Source: Holophaga sp.
GTDB lineage: Bacteria; Acidobacteriota; Holophagae; Holophagales; Holophagaceae
Assembly: GCA_016715205.1 (NCBI GenBank)
Contig: JADKBC010000007.1
Coordinates: 1 to 64,000, forward strand
Reading direction: 5' to 3'
DNA length: 64,000 bases
Below, one piece after another: positions 16,933 to 25,363 of this stretch. A model generated the notes under the pieces. That model was not told the DNA's origin. It searched no databases and worked only from the letters and a program-made list of their open reading frames with translations. How positions within the stretch are numbered: the first letter of the stretch is position 1; every line of letters begins with the position of its first letter. The position numbers and the translations under genes were made by a program.

Positions 16933-18062
16933 TCGCCAACAAGGATCGAATTGAGCTTCTAGCCCAACTACTTCAATCCCAAAAACTGGAGAGCCTCGGC
17001 ACCCTTGCGGGGGGCGTTGCCCACGATATCAACAACGTGTTGGGCGCCATCCTGGGTCTTGCCACTGCGCATCTTGAAATCCAGCCTCCGGAAAGCCCCG
17101 CTTATCGAGCCTTTGAAACCATTTCAAAAGCGGCTGTTCGTGGCGGGAAGATGGCGAAAAGTCTGCTGAATTTCGCGCGTCAGAGCCCGGCCGAAGAGCA
17201 CGAACTCGACATCAACGCCATTCTCCACGAAGAGGTTCGCTTACTGGAACGCACCACGCTTGCCAAGGTGCATCTCGAAATGGAATTCGCGCCAAATCTG
17301 AGGCCGATGCGAGGCGATGCCAGCGCCTTGACTCACGCCTTCATGAATCTCTGCGTGAATGCGGTGGATGCCATGTCGGAGAATGGCACGCTCACGCTGC
17401 GGACCCAGAATATTGATAACGATTGGATCGAAGTTGTGGTGGAGGATACCGGAACCGGCATGTCCAAGGAAGTGATGGGGAAGGTTCTGGATCCCTTCTT
17501 CACCACGAAGGGCGAGGGCAAAGGGACAGGCCTTGGCTTGTCCATGGTTCACAGCACCGTGAAGGCCCACCGCGGCTTGCTTGAAATCCATAGCGAGCTC
17601 GGTCTAGGAACCCGCGTGAAAATTCGTTTTCCAGCCTGCGAACCGATGGTGGGAATGCTCGAACCAGGACCTGGCATTCCCGTGGTGAATCCCCTCAGCC
17701 CACTCTCCGTGCTAATCGTAGACGACGACGAACTTATACAAAGTTCCACCGGAACCATTCTGGAATTGCTAGGCCACAAGGCGAGCGGTGCTTTTAGCGG
17801 TGAGAGTGCCCTGGAGCAGCTGGCTACTGGCCTCCATTCCGATGTAATCATTCTCGACATCAACATGCCAGGGATGGGGGGTGCGAGAACCCTCCATCAT
17901 CTTCGGGAACGTTACGCGAACCTACCGGTATTGCTCTCCACCGGGCGAGTGGATCAGACCGCCCTGGATCTCGTGGCAGCCTACCCAATGGTCGCCTTGC
18001 TGCCTAAGCCGTTCACCATGAAGGAGCTCCAAGGGCATCTCCAGCCCTTTCAGAGCAAATAA
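16863..18062 (+). CDS. Hybrid sensor histidine kinase (kinase and receiver part after the frameshift)
   Basis: 399 residues in this frame; the nominal GTG start is an artefact of the frameshift, since an upstream stop sits at 16848. Contents: end of the coiled coil, HisKA with His54 in GTLAGGVAHDINNVLGAILG, HATPase with NLCVNAVDAM, VVEDTGTGM and GKGTGLGLSMVHSTVKAHRG, then a receiver with Asp332 in VIILDINMPGMGGARTL and Lys in LLPKPFT. No membrane helix is visible in either part, so the enzyme is cytoplasmic and its input is probably delivered through the coiled coil. If the frameshift is real, the kinase lacks its signalling region and may be inactive. Confidence 0.85.
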   Translation: MVIANKMLASQNEIMRKRAEELVIANKDRIELLAQLLQSQKLESLGTLAGGVAHDINNVLGAILGLATAHLEIQPPESPAYRAFETISKAAVRGGKMAKSLLNFARQSPAEEHELDINAILHEEVRLLERTTLAKVHLEMEFAPNLRPMRGDASALTHAFMNLCVNAVDAMSENGTLTLRTQNIDNDWIEVVVEDTGTGMSKEVMGKVLDPFFTTKGEGKGTGLGLSMVHSTVKAHRGLLEIHSELGLGTRVKIRFPACEPMVGMLEPGPGIPVVNPLSPLSVLIVDDDELIQSSTGTILELLGHKASGAFSGESALEQLATGLHSDVIILDINMPGMGGARTLHHLRERYANLPVLLSTGRVDQTALDLVAAYPMVALLPKPFTMKELQGHLQPFQSK

Positions 18063-18487
18063 TTGATCGTGATTGGTGCCATTGCTAGGGCATGGCGAGT
18101 GAGTGGAATTTATTGCCCGAACCTTCAAACCCCTGGCACGCCTACCGCTCTCCTTGCCGGTGATCATCATACGGGGTCCCCGTTCTGGAAGTCGACGAAG
18201 CGGAGACCGGAGAGGTTGGGACCTTTTATGGCTCTCTGCTGAATTGTGCGGCTTAGTCTCCAGGGGGAGTTCGGTGCTTGGTCCAAGAAGGGGACGGACT
18301 CGAATCTGCTTTTCACAGCGGCCTTCGGGGTACACCCTCCTTGGGAGATGAAGTTGCTGAAGTTCAATGCGTGAGCCTTGACTGCACCTTCCAATGAAAT
18401 GAATCCTTTGGTTGGCCTTGTCTCGATGGTTCAGCCCTATCAGAGGGGCGCACCCAACGGGTCGCCAGCTAGATCGGCCGCGGCTTC
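18063..18487 (+). other. Intergenic stretch, no gene seen
   Basis: Both strands carry only short, compositionally odd frames with no ribosome sites. With the transposase tail that follows it makes an 810-base gene-poor gap between the kinase region and the envelope region, probably decayed sequence. Confidence 0.5.
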
Positions 18488-18625
18488 ATGGAAAGCATCA
18501 ACAGACTAACCCAAGCCTTCAGCGTAAAGGTGCGAGGCTACCGCTACCACTGCAAACTTATTTTCATCGCCTATCTCATCCCAGGCAAACTGGCCTCAAT
18601 ATCGTTTCAGCCTGAAATTAGCTAA
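18488..18625 (+). pseudogene. C-terminal remnant of a transposase (ISL3-like)
   Basis: The frame reads MESINRLTQAFSVKVRGYRY followed by HCKLIFIAYLIPGKL and a stop. ESINR...RGYR followed by a short hydrophobic end is the usual C-terminus of DDE transposases of the ISL3 type. The catalytic core is absent upstream (the frame stops near 18470) and I see no inverted repeats. Confidence 0.5.
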
Positions 18626-18826
18626 CCGTATGAAACAGATAAGGGCCACGATCGGTGTCCACTCATTGCCGAAACCACGCGAGATTCAGGAAATCGAGAG
18701 TGGTTGGTTTTCAGAGTTTGATTTCCCCTCGAATTGACCGAAACGCTAATTCATTTTGATCGATCGCCCCTGGGCGTTGTGTGAATGGGTGCGACTTAAA
18801 GCGGTGATGACAAGGTTGTTACCGTT

Positions 18827-18842
18827 AGGCATGGAAGATGCT
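18827..18842 (+). promoter_or_regulatory. Candidate sigma-54 promoter of the 18873 gene cluster
   Basis: AGGCATGGAAGATGCT: GG at 18828-18829 and GC at 18840-18841 match -24/-12 spacing. The ATG is 30 bases further, leaving a short leader that contains GAGGAG. Confidence 0.5.
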
Positions 18843-18872
18843 CTATCGGGTTTACACCTGAGGAGCAACACC

Positions 18873-19331
18873 ATGGAATCAAAAAAATCTACCCTACGAA
18901 TGATCGCGCTTGGCACTGCCGTCCCAATGGTTGCCCTGCTCGTGGGCGCGCAATTCGGCTGTGCCAAGTTGATGTTCTGGCGGCAGAAACCGCAAACGAT
19001 GTTGTCGGCTTCGGATGTTCCCGCCAGTCAGGGAACCGTCAAGGCCACCGAAGGGAAAAACGGCAACACCAATGTGTCGGTCCGCGTGAAACATCTGGCT
19101 CCGCCCTCCAAGGTAGCCCCCGATACAACGGTTTATGTCGTTTGGCTCAAGGCGATGAATGGCGAGCTGCAAAATATGGGTGCCCTTACCTTGAACGACA
19201 ATCTTGAAGGAAGTCTCGATACGGTGACTCCACATAGTCGTTTCAATATTTCCGTGACCCCGGAAGCTAGCGGGCAGGTGGCACAGCCTTCCCACGAGCC
19301 CGTGTTTACCTCGGAAGTTGAGCGCTCTTGA
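18873..19331 (+). CDS. Exported hypothetical protein, possible lipoprotein
   Basis: 152 residues; TGAGGAGCAACACC before the ATG at 18873 sets the start. The N-terminus is basic then hydrophobic (LRMIALGTAVPMVALLVGAQFGC), ending at a Cys that could be lipidated although the lipobox is imperfect. The mature part has a single beta-rich domain: VRVKHLAPPSKVAPDTTVYVVWLKAMNG, ALTLNDNLEGSLDTVTPHSRFNISVTPEASG. I do not know a characterised relative. It stands directly upstream of an Ig-like lipoprotein and an OmpA protein, so an envelope role is likely. Confidence 0.75.
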   Translation: MESKKSTLRMIALGTAVPMVALLVGAQFGCAKLMFWRQKPQTMLSASDVPASQGTVKATEGKNGNTNVSVRVKHLAPPSKVAPDTTVYVVWLKAMNGELQNMGALTLNDNLEGSLDTVTPHSRFNISVTPEASGQVAQPSHEPVFTSEVERS

Positions 19332-19472
19332 GGGAGTAGCACAGGTCCCGCCTTCTTTGGTATGGCCGGGCCATGCGGGAACACAACGGGGCTATAGATC
19401 TTCGGGCAGGTTGCTGCGAGCAGGTCAGCTAGTTGCATGGCAAATGGTGAACTCCAAGGAGGAGAAACCTAC

Positions 19473-19949
19473 ATGAGCAGGGCAATGGTCACATACAAGA
19501 CTTTGCTAAATTCCACGGCATTATTGCTTGTTGCCCTGGCGGCAGGCTGCACCGGGGCCCGAGATCCAATCCTGGGTGGTGGCGGTAGGGTCGGGCGGGT
19601 GCCTACGGTAACCGCCGTGGCGCCGATCATTAATGCGATGGCCGTGCCGATCAACACCACCCTCATCACGGCAGCCTTCAGTGAAACCATGGCGCCTATC
19701 GCTGGTGGGGCTAGCTTTACGGTGACGTGTGTGGCTTCCGCAGCTTCCCCCACGGGTAACGTAACCCTCAACGCCAGCAAGCGCATTGCGACCTTCGCGC
19801 TGGCGCCTGCCACGACCTTGGTGCCGCTGACCGTCTACACGGCTACGATCTCGGGTGCCAAAGCGAAACCACCGGCCTTGCCATGGCAAGCCCCTATGTC
19901 TGGCACTTCACCACGGGCGCCGCGTTGGACACGACGCGGCCGACGGTAA
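19473..19949 (+). CDS. Ig-like domain lipoprotein, N-terminal part (frameshifted)
   Basis: Start at 19473 after AAGGAGGAGAAACCTAC. Signal peptide with a good lipobox, LLLVALAAGC, so a lipoprotein. Then one bacterial Ig-like (Big_5) domain: PTVTAVAPIINAMAVPINTT, AAFSETMAPI, TVYTATISG. Behind GAKA the frame breaks: the expected ending SETTGLAMASPYVWHFTTG is found in the neighbouring frame. One missing base in an A run at 19860-19863 accounts for this. The remaining residues in this frame (KPPALPWQAPMSG...) are nonsense. Confidence 0.75.
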   Translation: MSRAMVTYKTLLNSTALLLVALAAGCTGARDPILGGGGRVGRVPTVTAVAPIINAMAVPINTTLITAAFSETMAPIAGGASFTVTCVASAASPTGNVTLNASKRIATFALAPATTLVPLTVYTATISGAKAKPPALPWQAPMSGTSPRAPRWTRRGRR

Positions 19950-21304
19950 CGGTTACCGTTCCCGCCACCACGATCCCTGGCCCCACCGCCGGAGCGCCCA
20001 CCAACACGGCCATTACGGCGACCTTCTCTGAAGACATGGCTCCCTTGTCCATCAATGCCGCTAGCTTCACCGTGACCACAGCTGCCCCTGGCGTATCGCC
20101 AGTTGGCAATGTGACCTACGTGGTGGGCAGCCGGACAGCGGTCTTCACGCCAACCACTCCCGCCACGTTGGTCGCGGGCACGATCTACACCGCCACCATC
20201 ACCACAGCGGCCACCGATCTGGCAGGCAATGCCCTGGCCGGTAATCAGGGCTCACTGCCCGCCGCCAGCAACTACGTGTGGACCTTCACCACCGCCTTGC
20301 CCTTGGATACTACGCCACCCACGGTGATTCTCACCAATCCCGCCAACCTGGCGACCCCCGTGGCGGTCAATAGTCCGATCAATGCCACGTTCAGCGAGGC
20401 CATGGATCCCACCACGATCAGCACCGCGACCTTCACCTTGCAGGTTAGTGGTCCGCCCTTGGGTGCAAATGTGCTCGGGCTGGTCGCCTACGATCCCCTG
20501 ACCCACATTGCAACCTTCACACCTTCGAGCGACCTTCTGGTCAGCACTCAGTACACGGCAACAATCACCATCGGCGCCAAGGATTTGGCCGGGAATGCTC
20601 TGATCGTGCCCGCTGTGGCTGGCCTACCCAAACCCAACCCCTGGACGTTTACGACCGGCAATGGTCTTGCACCCGGTGGTGTGAACCTTGGCTCTGCCGC
20701 CACCTTTGGCATCATGGCGACCTCTGCCATCACCAATACTGGTGCGGCCACCATGATCAACGGCGACGTTTCGCTGGACCCCGGCACATCCAATGGGTTG
20801 TTGCCCGTGCAGGTCAACGGCACCATCCACATCAATGACACCGTGTCTGCCCTGGCTCGGGCCGATCTTCTGGTGGCCTACAACTTCGCCAAGAACTTGC
20901 CCCCTGGCACCACCATCTCTGCCGGTGCGGACCTCGGCGCGCTGTATCCCACGGGCATTCCTCCAGGCACCTATACCTCGGGCAGCACCATGCTGGTCTC
21001 GACGCCCCTAGTGCTTGATGCACAAGGCAATGCGAACGCCGTTTGGGTCTTCCAGATTGGTTCTTCCCTGACCACCAGTGCCAGTGTTTCCCTGGCCAAT
21101 GGTGCACAGCAAAAGAACGTATTTTGGGTTCCCACGCTGGATGCCACGGTGGGTGTTGGCACCATCTTCTACGGAACCATCGTGTCTGGCCGCGACGTCA
21201 CTTGTGTGACCGGCGCCGTCATCAATGGCCGAATCCTGGCTGGCGCAACCCTTGCCGGCACCATCGCCCTTGACACCAACACGGTTAATGTTCCTGCCCC
21301 GTGA
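19883..21304 (+). CDS. Ig-like / ice-binding-like (DUF3494) exported protein, C-terminal part
   Basis: 473 residues in this frame, continuing the lipoprotein begun at 19473. Two further Big_5 domains follow (AITATFSEDMAPLSINAASF ... YTATITTAATDLAGNAL and PINATFSEAMDPTTISTATF ... YTATITIGAKDLAGNAL), and from about residue 265 an ice-binding-like DUF3494 domain: LGSAATFGIMATSAITNTG, INGDVSLDPGT, LPPGTTISAGADLG, TYTSGSTMLVSTPLVLDAQG, VWVFQIGSSL, VFWVPTLDATVGVGTIFYGT, VINGRILAGATLAGTIALDT. DUF3494 proteins bind ice or act as adhesins; several Acidobacteriota carry them without an icy habitat, so a surface adhesion role is as likely. The nominal start is not real. Confidence 0.85.
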   Translation: MASPYVWHFTTGAALDTTRPTVTVTVPATTIPGPTAGAPTNTAITATFSEDMAPLSINAASFTVTTAAPGVSPVGNVTYVVGSRTAVFTPTTPATLVAGTIYTATITTAATDLAGNALAGNQGSLPAASNYVWTFTTALPLDTTPPTVILTNPANLATPVAVNSPINATFSEAMDPTTISTATFTLQVSGPPLGANVLGLVAYDPLTHIATFTPSSDLLVSTQYTATITIGAKDLAGNALIVPAVAGLPKPNPWTFTTGNGLAPGGVNLGSAATFGIMATSAITNTGAATMINGDVSLDPGTSNGLLPVQVNGTIHINDTVSALARADLLVAYNFAKNLPPGTTISAGADLGALYPTGIPPGTYTSGSTMLVSTPLVLDAQGNANAVWVFQIGSSLTTSASVSLANGAQQKNVFWVPTLDATVGVGTIFYGTIVSGRDVTCVTGAVINGRILAGATLAGTIALDTNTVNVPAP

Positions 21305-21343
21305 TTGCGATCTTCCTCCATCAACCCTTCTTCGGAGAACAAC

Positions 21344-22852
21344 ATGAGAACAAGAACAGCTTCAAAGATGCTGGGAATGGTGGCGCTCGCATTGATTGCC
21401 GGCCCCTTCGCCCTGGCACAGGATTCGGGCTGGTACCTCGGGGCCAACGTAGGCCAGTCGAGAGCCAAGATTGATAACGAAAGAATCACCAGTGGGTTGT
21501 TGGGTGCGGGATTCACCGTCACCACGTTCACTGACAAGACCAGTGACACCGGTTACAAACTCTTCGGTGGCTACCAGTTCAACAAGTATTTCGCCCTTGA
21601 GGGCGGCTATTTTGATCTCGGGAAATTTGATTTCACTGCAGCCACCCTACCTCTGGGAACCCTGAGCGGGAACATCAAGTTGAATGGTTTTAATTTTGAC
21701 TTGGTGCTTAGTCTGCCATTCACAGAGAAGTTTTCCGCCTTTGGCCGAATCGGCGCCAATAACGCTCAGGCCAAGGATACGTTCACCGCAACGGGGTTGG
21801 TGACGGTGCTGGATTCCAATCCCAGCAAGCGCGAGACCAATGTCAAATTTGGCGTTGGGCTTCAGTACGATTTCACCCGTGCCTTTGGCATGCGCGCTGA
21901 AGTGGAGCGTTATCGGATCAACGATGCCGTTGGCAACAAAGGCGATGTGGACCTAGCCTCGATTGGCATCCTGGTGCGTTTTGGCCGGAAGAGCCCTGCG
22001 CCCGCACCGCGGACCGAGGCAGCCCTGCAGCCGGTTCCCCCTCCCCAGGCACCCCTTGTTGTCGTGGCCCCAATGCCGGTGCCGACCCCGGCACCAGTTC
22101 CGGTGGTGACTCAGCAGTACTGCACCTTCCTGGATCTGACCTTCGAGATTGATCGGGATAAGATCGAGCGCGAAGACAAGGAGAAGCTCGGTGTCATTGG
22201 CACCTTCATGGTGAAGTACCCCGCCAGCACCGCCGTGATCGAAGGCCATACCGATAATGTCGGGGCGGCTGAGCACAATATGAAGCTTTCCCAGCGCCGG
22301 GCTGAAAACGTGGTCAATTTCCTGGTGGAAGATTTCCACATTGAACGCGCACGGCTTTCTGCGGTGGGATACGGGGATGCTCACCCCCTTGGCGATAATG
22401 CCACCGAGGAAGGGAAGCGTCAGAACCGGCGCATCAACGCCGTAGTTGCCTGCGTCACTGATGTCGAGGGCATCACCGTGGCGCCCGCCCGGGTCACCAT
22501 GGTATTGGAAATGGAGTTCGACCCGAACAAGGCTGATGTTCGGCCCCAGTACCATAACGAGTTGGCCCGAGTCGGGAAATTCCTGAAGGCGAATCCCCTC
22601 GTCACCGCCACGGTAGAGGGACACACCGGAAACCTTCAGGGCACCTCTGTGTTAGCGAGAGAGATCTCTCAACGCCGGGCACAAAACGTGGTGGATTACC
22701 TGGTCATGAATTGTGACATTCAACGCTCGCGCCTTTCTGCCGAAGGTTTTGGCCGAACTCGACGTTTTGCCTACAACGACAGCAAAGAAGGGCAGCAGGA
22801 AAATCGCCGAATCAACATTGTCATTAACTACCCGAAGACTGAGAAAAAATAA
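21344..22852 (+). CDS. Outer-membrane barrel protein with two tandem OmpA domains
   Basis: 502 residues, start 21344 after CGGAGAACAAC. Signal peptide (MLGMVALALIAGPFALAQ), an eight-stranded-type beta-barrel (DSGWYLGANVGQSRAKID ... YKLFGGYQFNKYFALEGGYFDLG ... RYRINDAVGNKGDVDLASIGILVRFG), a Pro/Ala/Val linker, then two OmpA C-terminal domains. The first has GHTDNVGAAEHNMKLSQRRAENV and KRQNRRI, complete for peptidoglycan binding. The second reads GHTGNLQGTSVLAREISQRR: the Asp that contacts diaminopimelate is Gly. It probably anchors the outer membrane to the wall through the first domain only. Ends 39 bases after the stop of the Ig-like gene, same operon. Confidence 0.88.
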   Translation: MRTRTASKMLGMVALALIAGPFALAQDSGWYLGANVGQSRAKIDNERITSGLLGAGFTVTTFTDKTSDTGYKLFGGYQFNKYFALEGGYFDLGKFDFTAATLPLGTLSGNIKLNGFNFDLVLSLPFTEKFSAFGRIGANNAQAKDTFTATGLVTVLDSNPSKRETNVKFGVGLQYDFTRAFGMRAEVERYRINDAVGNKGDVDLASIGILVRFGRKSPAPAPRTEAALQPVPPPQAPLVVVAPMPVPTPAPVPVVTQQYCTFLDLTFEIDRDKIEREDKEKLGVIGTFMVKYPASTAVIEGHTDNVGAAEHNMKLSQRRAENVVNFLVEDFHIERARLSAVGYGDAHPLGDNATEEGKRQNRRINAVVACVTDVEGITVAPARVTMVLEMEFDPNKADVRPQYHNELARVGKFLKANPLVTATVEGHTGNLQGTSVLAREISQRRAQNVVDYLVMNCDIQRSRLSAEGFGRTRRFAYNDSKEGQQENRRINIVINYPKTEKK

Positions 22853-23001
22853 GCTGGCCTTAATTTGGGTTTTAGATCCCTTCCATAAAGCTGGCCCGCT
22901 GTTCTCACCTAGGCAACAGGGTTCGGGCCAGCTGCTTTCATCGCCCACGCCGTGGGCCCATTTGTGGCCGATGTCTTCCATCGCCCACATAGGAGATGTA
23001 T

Positions 23002-23220
23002 ATGCTCATCGACCCCAAACCCATCAAGGATCCCAAGCCCACCATGCCTGCGGTGGATCCAAAACCCATGCCGGTCACAGCGTCAAAGAAGGTGGATGAC
23101 ATTTCCAAGCACGAATCCAAGCATGACGCCAAGCCTGAGCCCAAGCAGATGCCAGGTCATGCCACAACGGCACCGCAGCAGCCGAATGCCAAGCCCGCAT
23201 CGGAAAAAATGCGGAAGTAG
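23002..23220 (+). CDS. Small Pro/Lys-rich hypothetical protein
   Basis: 72 residues from the ATG at 23002 (TAGGAG six bases before). Composition is dominated by Pro, Lys, Asp, His and Ala in a PKP-repeat style (DPKPIKDPKP, DPKPMPVTASKK, KHESKHDAKPEPK). No signal peptide, no hydrophobic stretch, likely disordered. Lies between an OmpA and a BON-domain gene on the same strand. No function known. Confidence 0.55.
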   Translation: MLIDPKPIKDPKPTMPAVDPKPMPVTASKKVDDISKHESKHDAKPEPKQMPGHATTAPQQPNAKPASEKMRK

Positions 23221-23280
23221 TCTCCAGAATTTTTTTCCAACAAGACCGCCCCAATCGGGGTCCCACAAAAGGATGCACCT

Positions 23281-24051
23281 ATGCGAAGTTTCAGATTGAA
23301 CCCCCATGCTGCCCTGATCAGTTGCGCAGCATTGGTCATGATCGGCCTGCCCCTGCTGGCTTCCGAAGTGGATAGCCGCATCGAAGCGTCGGCCAAGAGC
23401 AGCTACAACTTCAAGACCTACCTGAAAAATGACAACATCAAGATCAAGTCGACCGATGGCGTGGTCACCCTGTCCGGCACGGTGGCCCAGGATTATCACA
23501 AGTCCCTGGCCCAGGAAACGGTGTCCGGGTTGCCTGGTGTGAAGAGCGTGAACAATCAGCTTTCCCTCACTGGCGATCAGCCTTCCGAGCGTTCTGATGC
23601 CTGGGTGACCCTGAAGGTAAAGACGATCCTGGCCTTCCACAAGAATGTGGAAGCCATGGAGACGGAAGTCACCACTGTGGGTGGTGTGGTCACGCTGACG
23701 GGCAAGGCAGAGACTGAGGCCCAGAAGCAGTTGACCAGCGAATATGCCAAGGATGTGGATGGGGTCAACGAGGTTCGCAACAACCTGGTTGTGCAGAAAC
23801 CCGCCAAGCCATCCCATCGTACCCTGGGCGAAAAAATTGACGACACCTCCATCACGGCCCAGGTGAAGACCACTCTGCTGTTCCATAAATCCACCCATGT
23901 GCTGGCCACCAAGGTGACCACCAAGGATGGTGTGGTCACGCTTCACGGCGAGGCCAGGAACAGTGCGGAAAAGGATCTCGTGAGCAAGCTGGTTGAGGAT
24001 GTTCATGGCGTGAAACACGTGAACAACCGGATGTCGGTGCAGAAGAGCTAG
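23281..24051 (+). CDS. Periplasmic protein with three BON domains
   Basis: 256 residues, AAAGGATGCACCT before the ATG. Signal peptide (HAALISCAALVMIGLPLLAS) and three BON (OsmY-like) domains: DNIKIKSTDGVVTLSGTV...LPGVKSVNNQL, then VTTVGGVVTLTGKAETEAQK...VDGVNEVRNNLVV, then VTTKDGVVTLHGEARNSAEK...VHGVKHVNNRM. The GVVTLxG and V..VNN motifs are the family mark. BON proteins bind phospholipid and stabilise the envelope under osmotic stress. Only the first domain lacks the preceding helix TLKVKTILAFHKN that the other two share. Confidence 0.88.
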   Translation: MRSFRLNPHAALISCAALVMIGLPLLASEVDSRIEASAKSSYNFKTYLKNDNIKIKSTDGVVTLSGTVAQDYHKSLAQETVSGLPGVKSVNNQLSLTGDQPSERSDAWVTLKVKTILAFHKNVEAMETEVTTVGGVVTLTGKAETEAQKQLTSEYAKDVDGVNEVRNNLVVQKPAKPSHRTLGEKIDDTSITAQVKTTLLFHKSTHVLATKVTTKDGVVTLHGEARNSAEKDLVSKLVEDVHGVKHVNNRMSVQKS

Positions 24052-24108
24052 GTCGTTTCTGTCCGGTTCCCTAGAGCAGCAGCCGGGCGATTGTTCAGGA
24101 GAGCCTTG

Positions 24109-24294
24109 ATGTTTAAAAACAGCATGTCCCACCACCGCAATCGGGATGAGCCGTGTGTTGACACCTAGCTTCTCCTGGCCAATCGTGCCCAGGCCGATGC
24201 CATGGCTGCCTACGACAACCTCATCGTGGCCCTGAAACTCAAACGAGACCAGGACGAGGAACCCCAATTCCTGCCAACTGAACCACTCGATTGA
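24109..24294 (+). pseudogene. Small gene interrupted by an in-frame amber codon
   Basis: CAGGAGAGCCTTG precedes an ATG at 24109. The frame reads MFKNSMSHHRNRDEPCVDT, then TAG at 24166-24168, then LLLANRAQADAMAAYDNLIV and ALKLKRDQDEEPQFLPTEPLD before TGA. The part after TAG is clearly protein-like (helical, ADAMAAYDNLIVALKLKRDQDE). Together 61 residues. Either a nonsense mutation or a base error. Confidence 0.45.
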
Positions 24295-24381
24295 TTCGCA
24301 GATACCCACGGCATTTTCCCTTGGCTCGCCCCTGAACAATGCCAGAGCAGTTAAAACCAAAGCTATTTCAAAGGAAACGCC

Positions 24382-24531
24382 ATGTTATGGACCATCGCAG
24401 TGATTCTCGTCGTTCTTTGGGCGCTGGGACTGGTGAGCGGGTACACGATGGGTGCCTTCATCCACATTCTGCTGGTGCTGGCGGTCATCCTCGTCCTGGT
24501 GCGCATCATCCAGGGCCGTCGCATCGGCTAG
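24382..24531 (+). CDS. Tiny membrane protein, lmo0937 family
   Basis: 49 residues: MLWTIAVILVVLWALGLVSG then YTMGAFIHILLVLAVILVLV and a basic end RIIQGRRIG. Two membrane helices with the short GYTMGAFIH loop are exactly the pattern of the lmo0937 family of small envelope proteins, which often sit with stress genes. AAAGGAAACGCC is the ribosome site. Followed after 39 bases by dps. Confidence 0.85.
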   Translation: MLWTIAVILVVLWALGLVSGYTMGAFIHILLVLAVILVLVRIIQGRRIG

Positions 24532-24570
24532 CCATCATCCCCAGACTATTCGACCACCAAGGAGCACCCC

Positions 24571-25062
24571 ATGAGCAAGCACCATGATGACTCGGAGCAC
24601 ACCATGTTCGAGCCGAAGGCCACCGAGGAATTGGTGGCGTTGCTGAACCAATCCCTGGCCGACACCCTTGATTTGGCCTACCAAACCAAGCAAGCCCATT
24701 GGAATGTGAAGGGCTTGAATTTTTACAGCCTGCACCTTCTGTTTGACCAGCTCTATACCCAGCTCGCCACCTTTGTGGATGACTTTGCGGAACGGGCGGT
24801 CACCCTCGGTGGCCAGGCGCAAGGCACCATTCGTGCCGCAGGAGCTGCCTCAAGTCTGCCCGAATACCCGTTGGATGCCCGGGATAGCAAGACCCACGTG
24901 TGCGCCCTTGTCGAGCGCTACGGAAAGTACACCGGACGTATTCGCAAGGCCATCCACAAAGCCGATCACCTTGGTGACCAGGACACCGCGGATCTCTACA
25001 CCACGGTTAGCCGCGCCATGGACAAGGCGCTCTGGATGCTGAGTTCGCACCAGGAAGATTAG
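24571..25062 (+). CDS. dps: Dps-family DNA-protection / mini-ferritin protein
   Basis: 163 residues; AGGAGCACCCC before ATG. Ferritin-like Dps fold: QAHWNVKGLNFYSLHLLFDQLY carries the His and Asp of the inter-subunit ferroxidase site, and DDFAERAVTLGG carries the paired Glu. The C-terminal helix has QDTADLYTTVSRAMDKALWML. Dps oxidises Fe(II) with peroxide and stores the iron, and in many species coats DNA in stationary phase. A short charged N-terminal tail (MSKHHDDSEH) might bind metal. Sits in the stress/envelope gene cluster. Confidence 0.92.
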   Translation: MSKHHDDSEHTMFEPKATEELVALLNQSLADTLDLAYQTKQAHWNVKGLNFYSLHLLFDQLYTQLATFVDDFAERAVTLGGQAQGTIRAAGAASSLPEYPLDARDSKTHVCALVERYGKYTGRIRKAIHKADHLGDQDTADLYTTVSRAMDKALWMLSSHQED

Positions 25063-25363
25063 GGCGGCATGGCTTTGGAACCTCTCCGAGGCTCGGATTC
25101 GCTGCATGGCTCCTTCACCCCAATCCTTCCACTTGCGTGCCTGCCATGACCCAGACATCAACCTTCATGCACCACCTGTTGCCCAACGTCAACCTGGTGG
25201 GGAATCCATTCGATCTCCTCGAGCAGGCAGTCACCGGCAGTGCCATGGAGGTGCCGCGGGGTGATGCCAGCGCGCTCGGTGACGGTCCGGTTGATGCTGA
25301 AACATGCTGGCCCTGTTAGACAACATCCTGAATCTCTTGTTCGGGAATTTTTTCGGAGTCGCC

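Noticed and set aside
25137..25319. 60-codon frame between dps and the DUF948 gene
   Set aside because: Overlaps a better gene start, has no family likeness and no convincing ribosome site.
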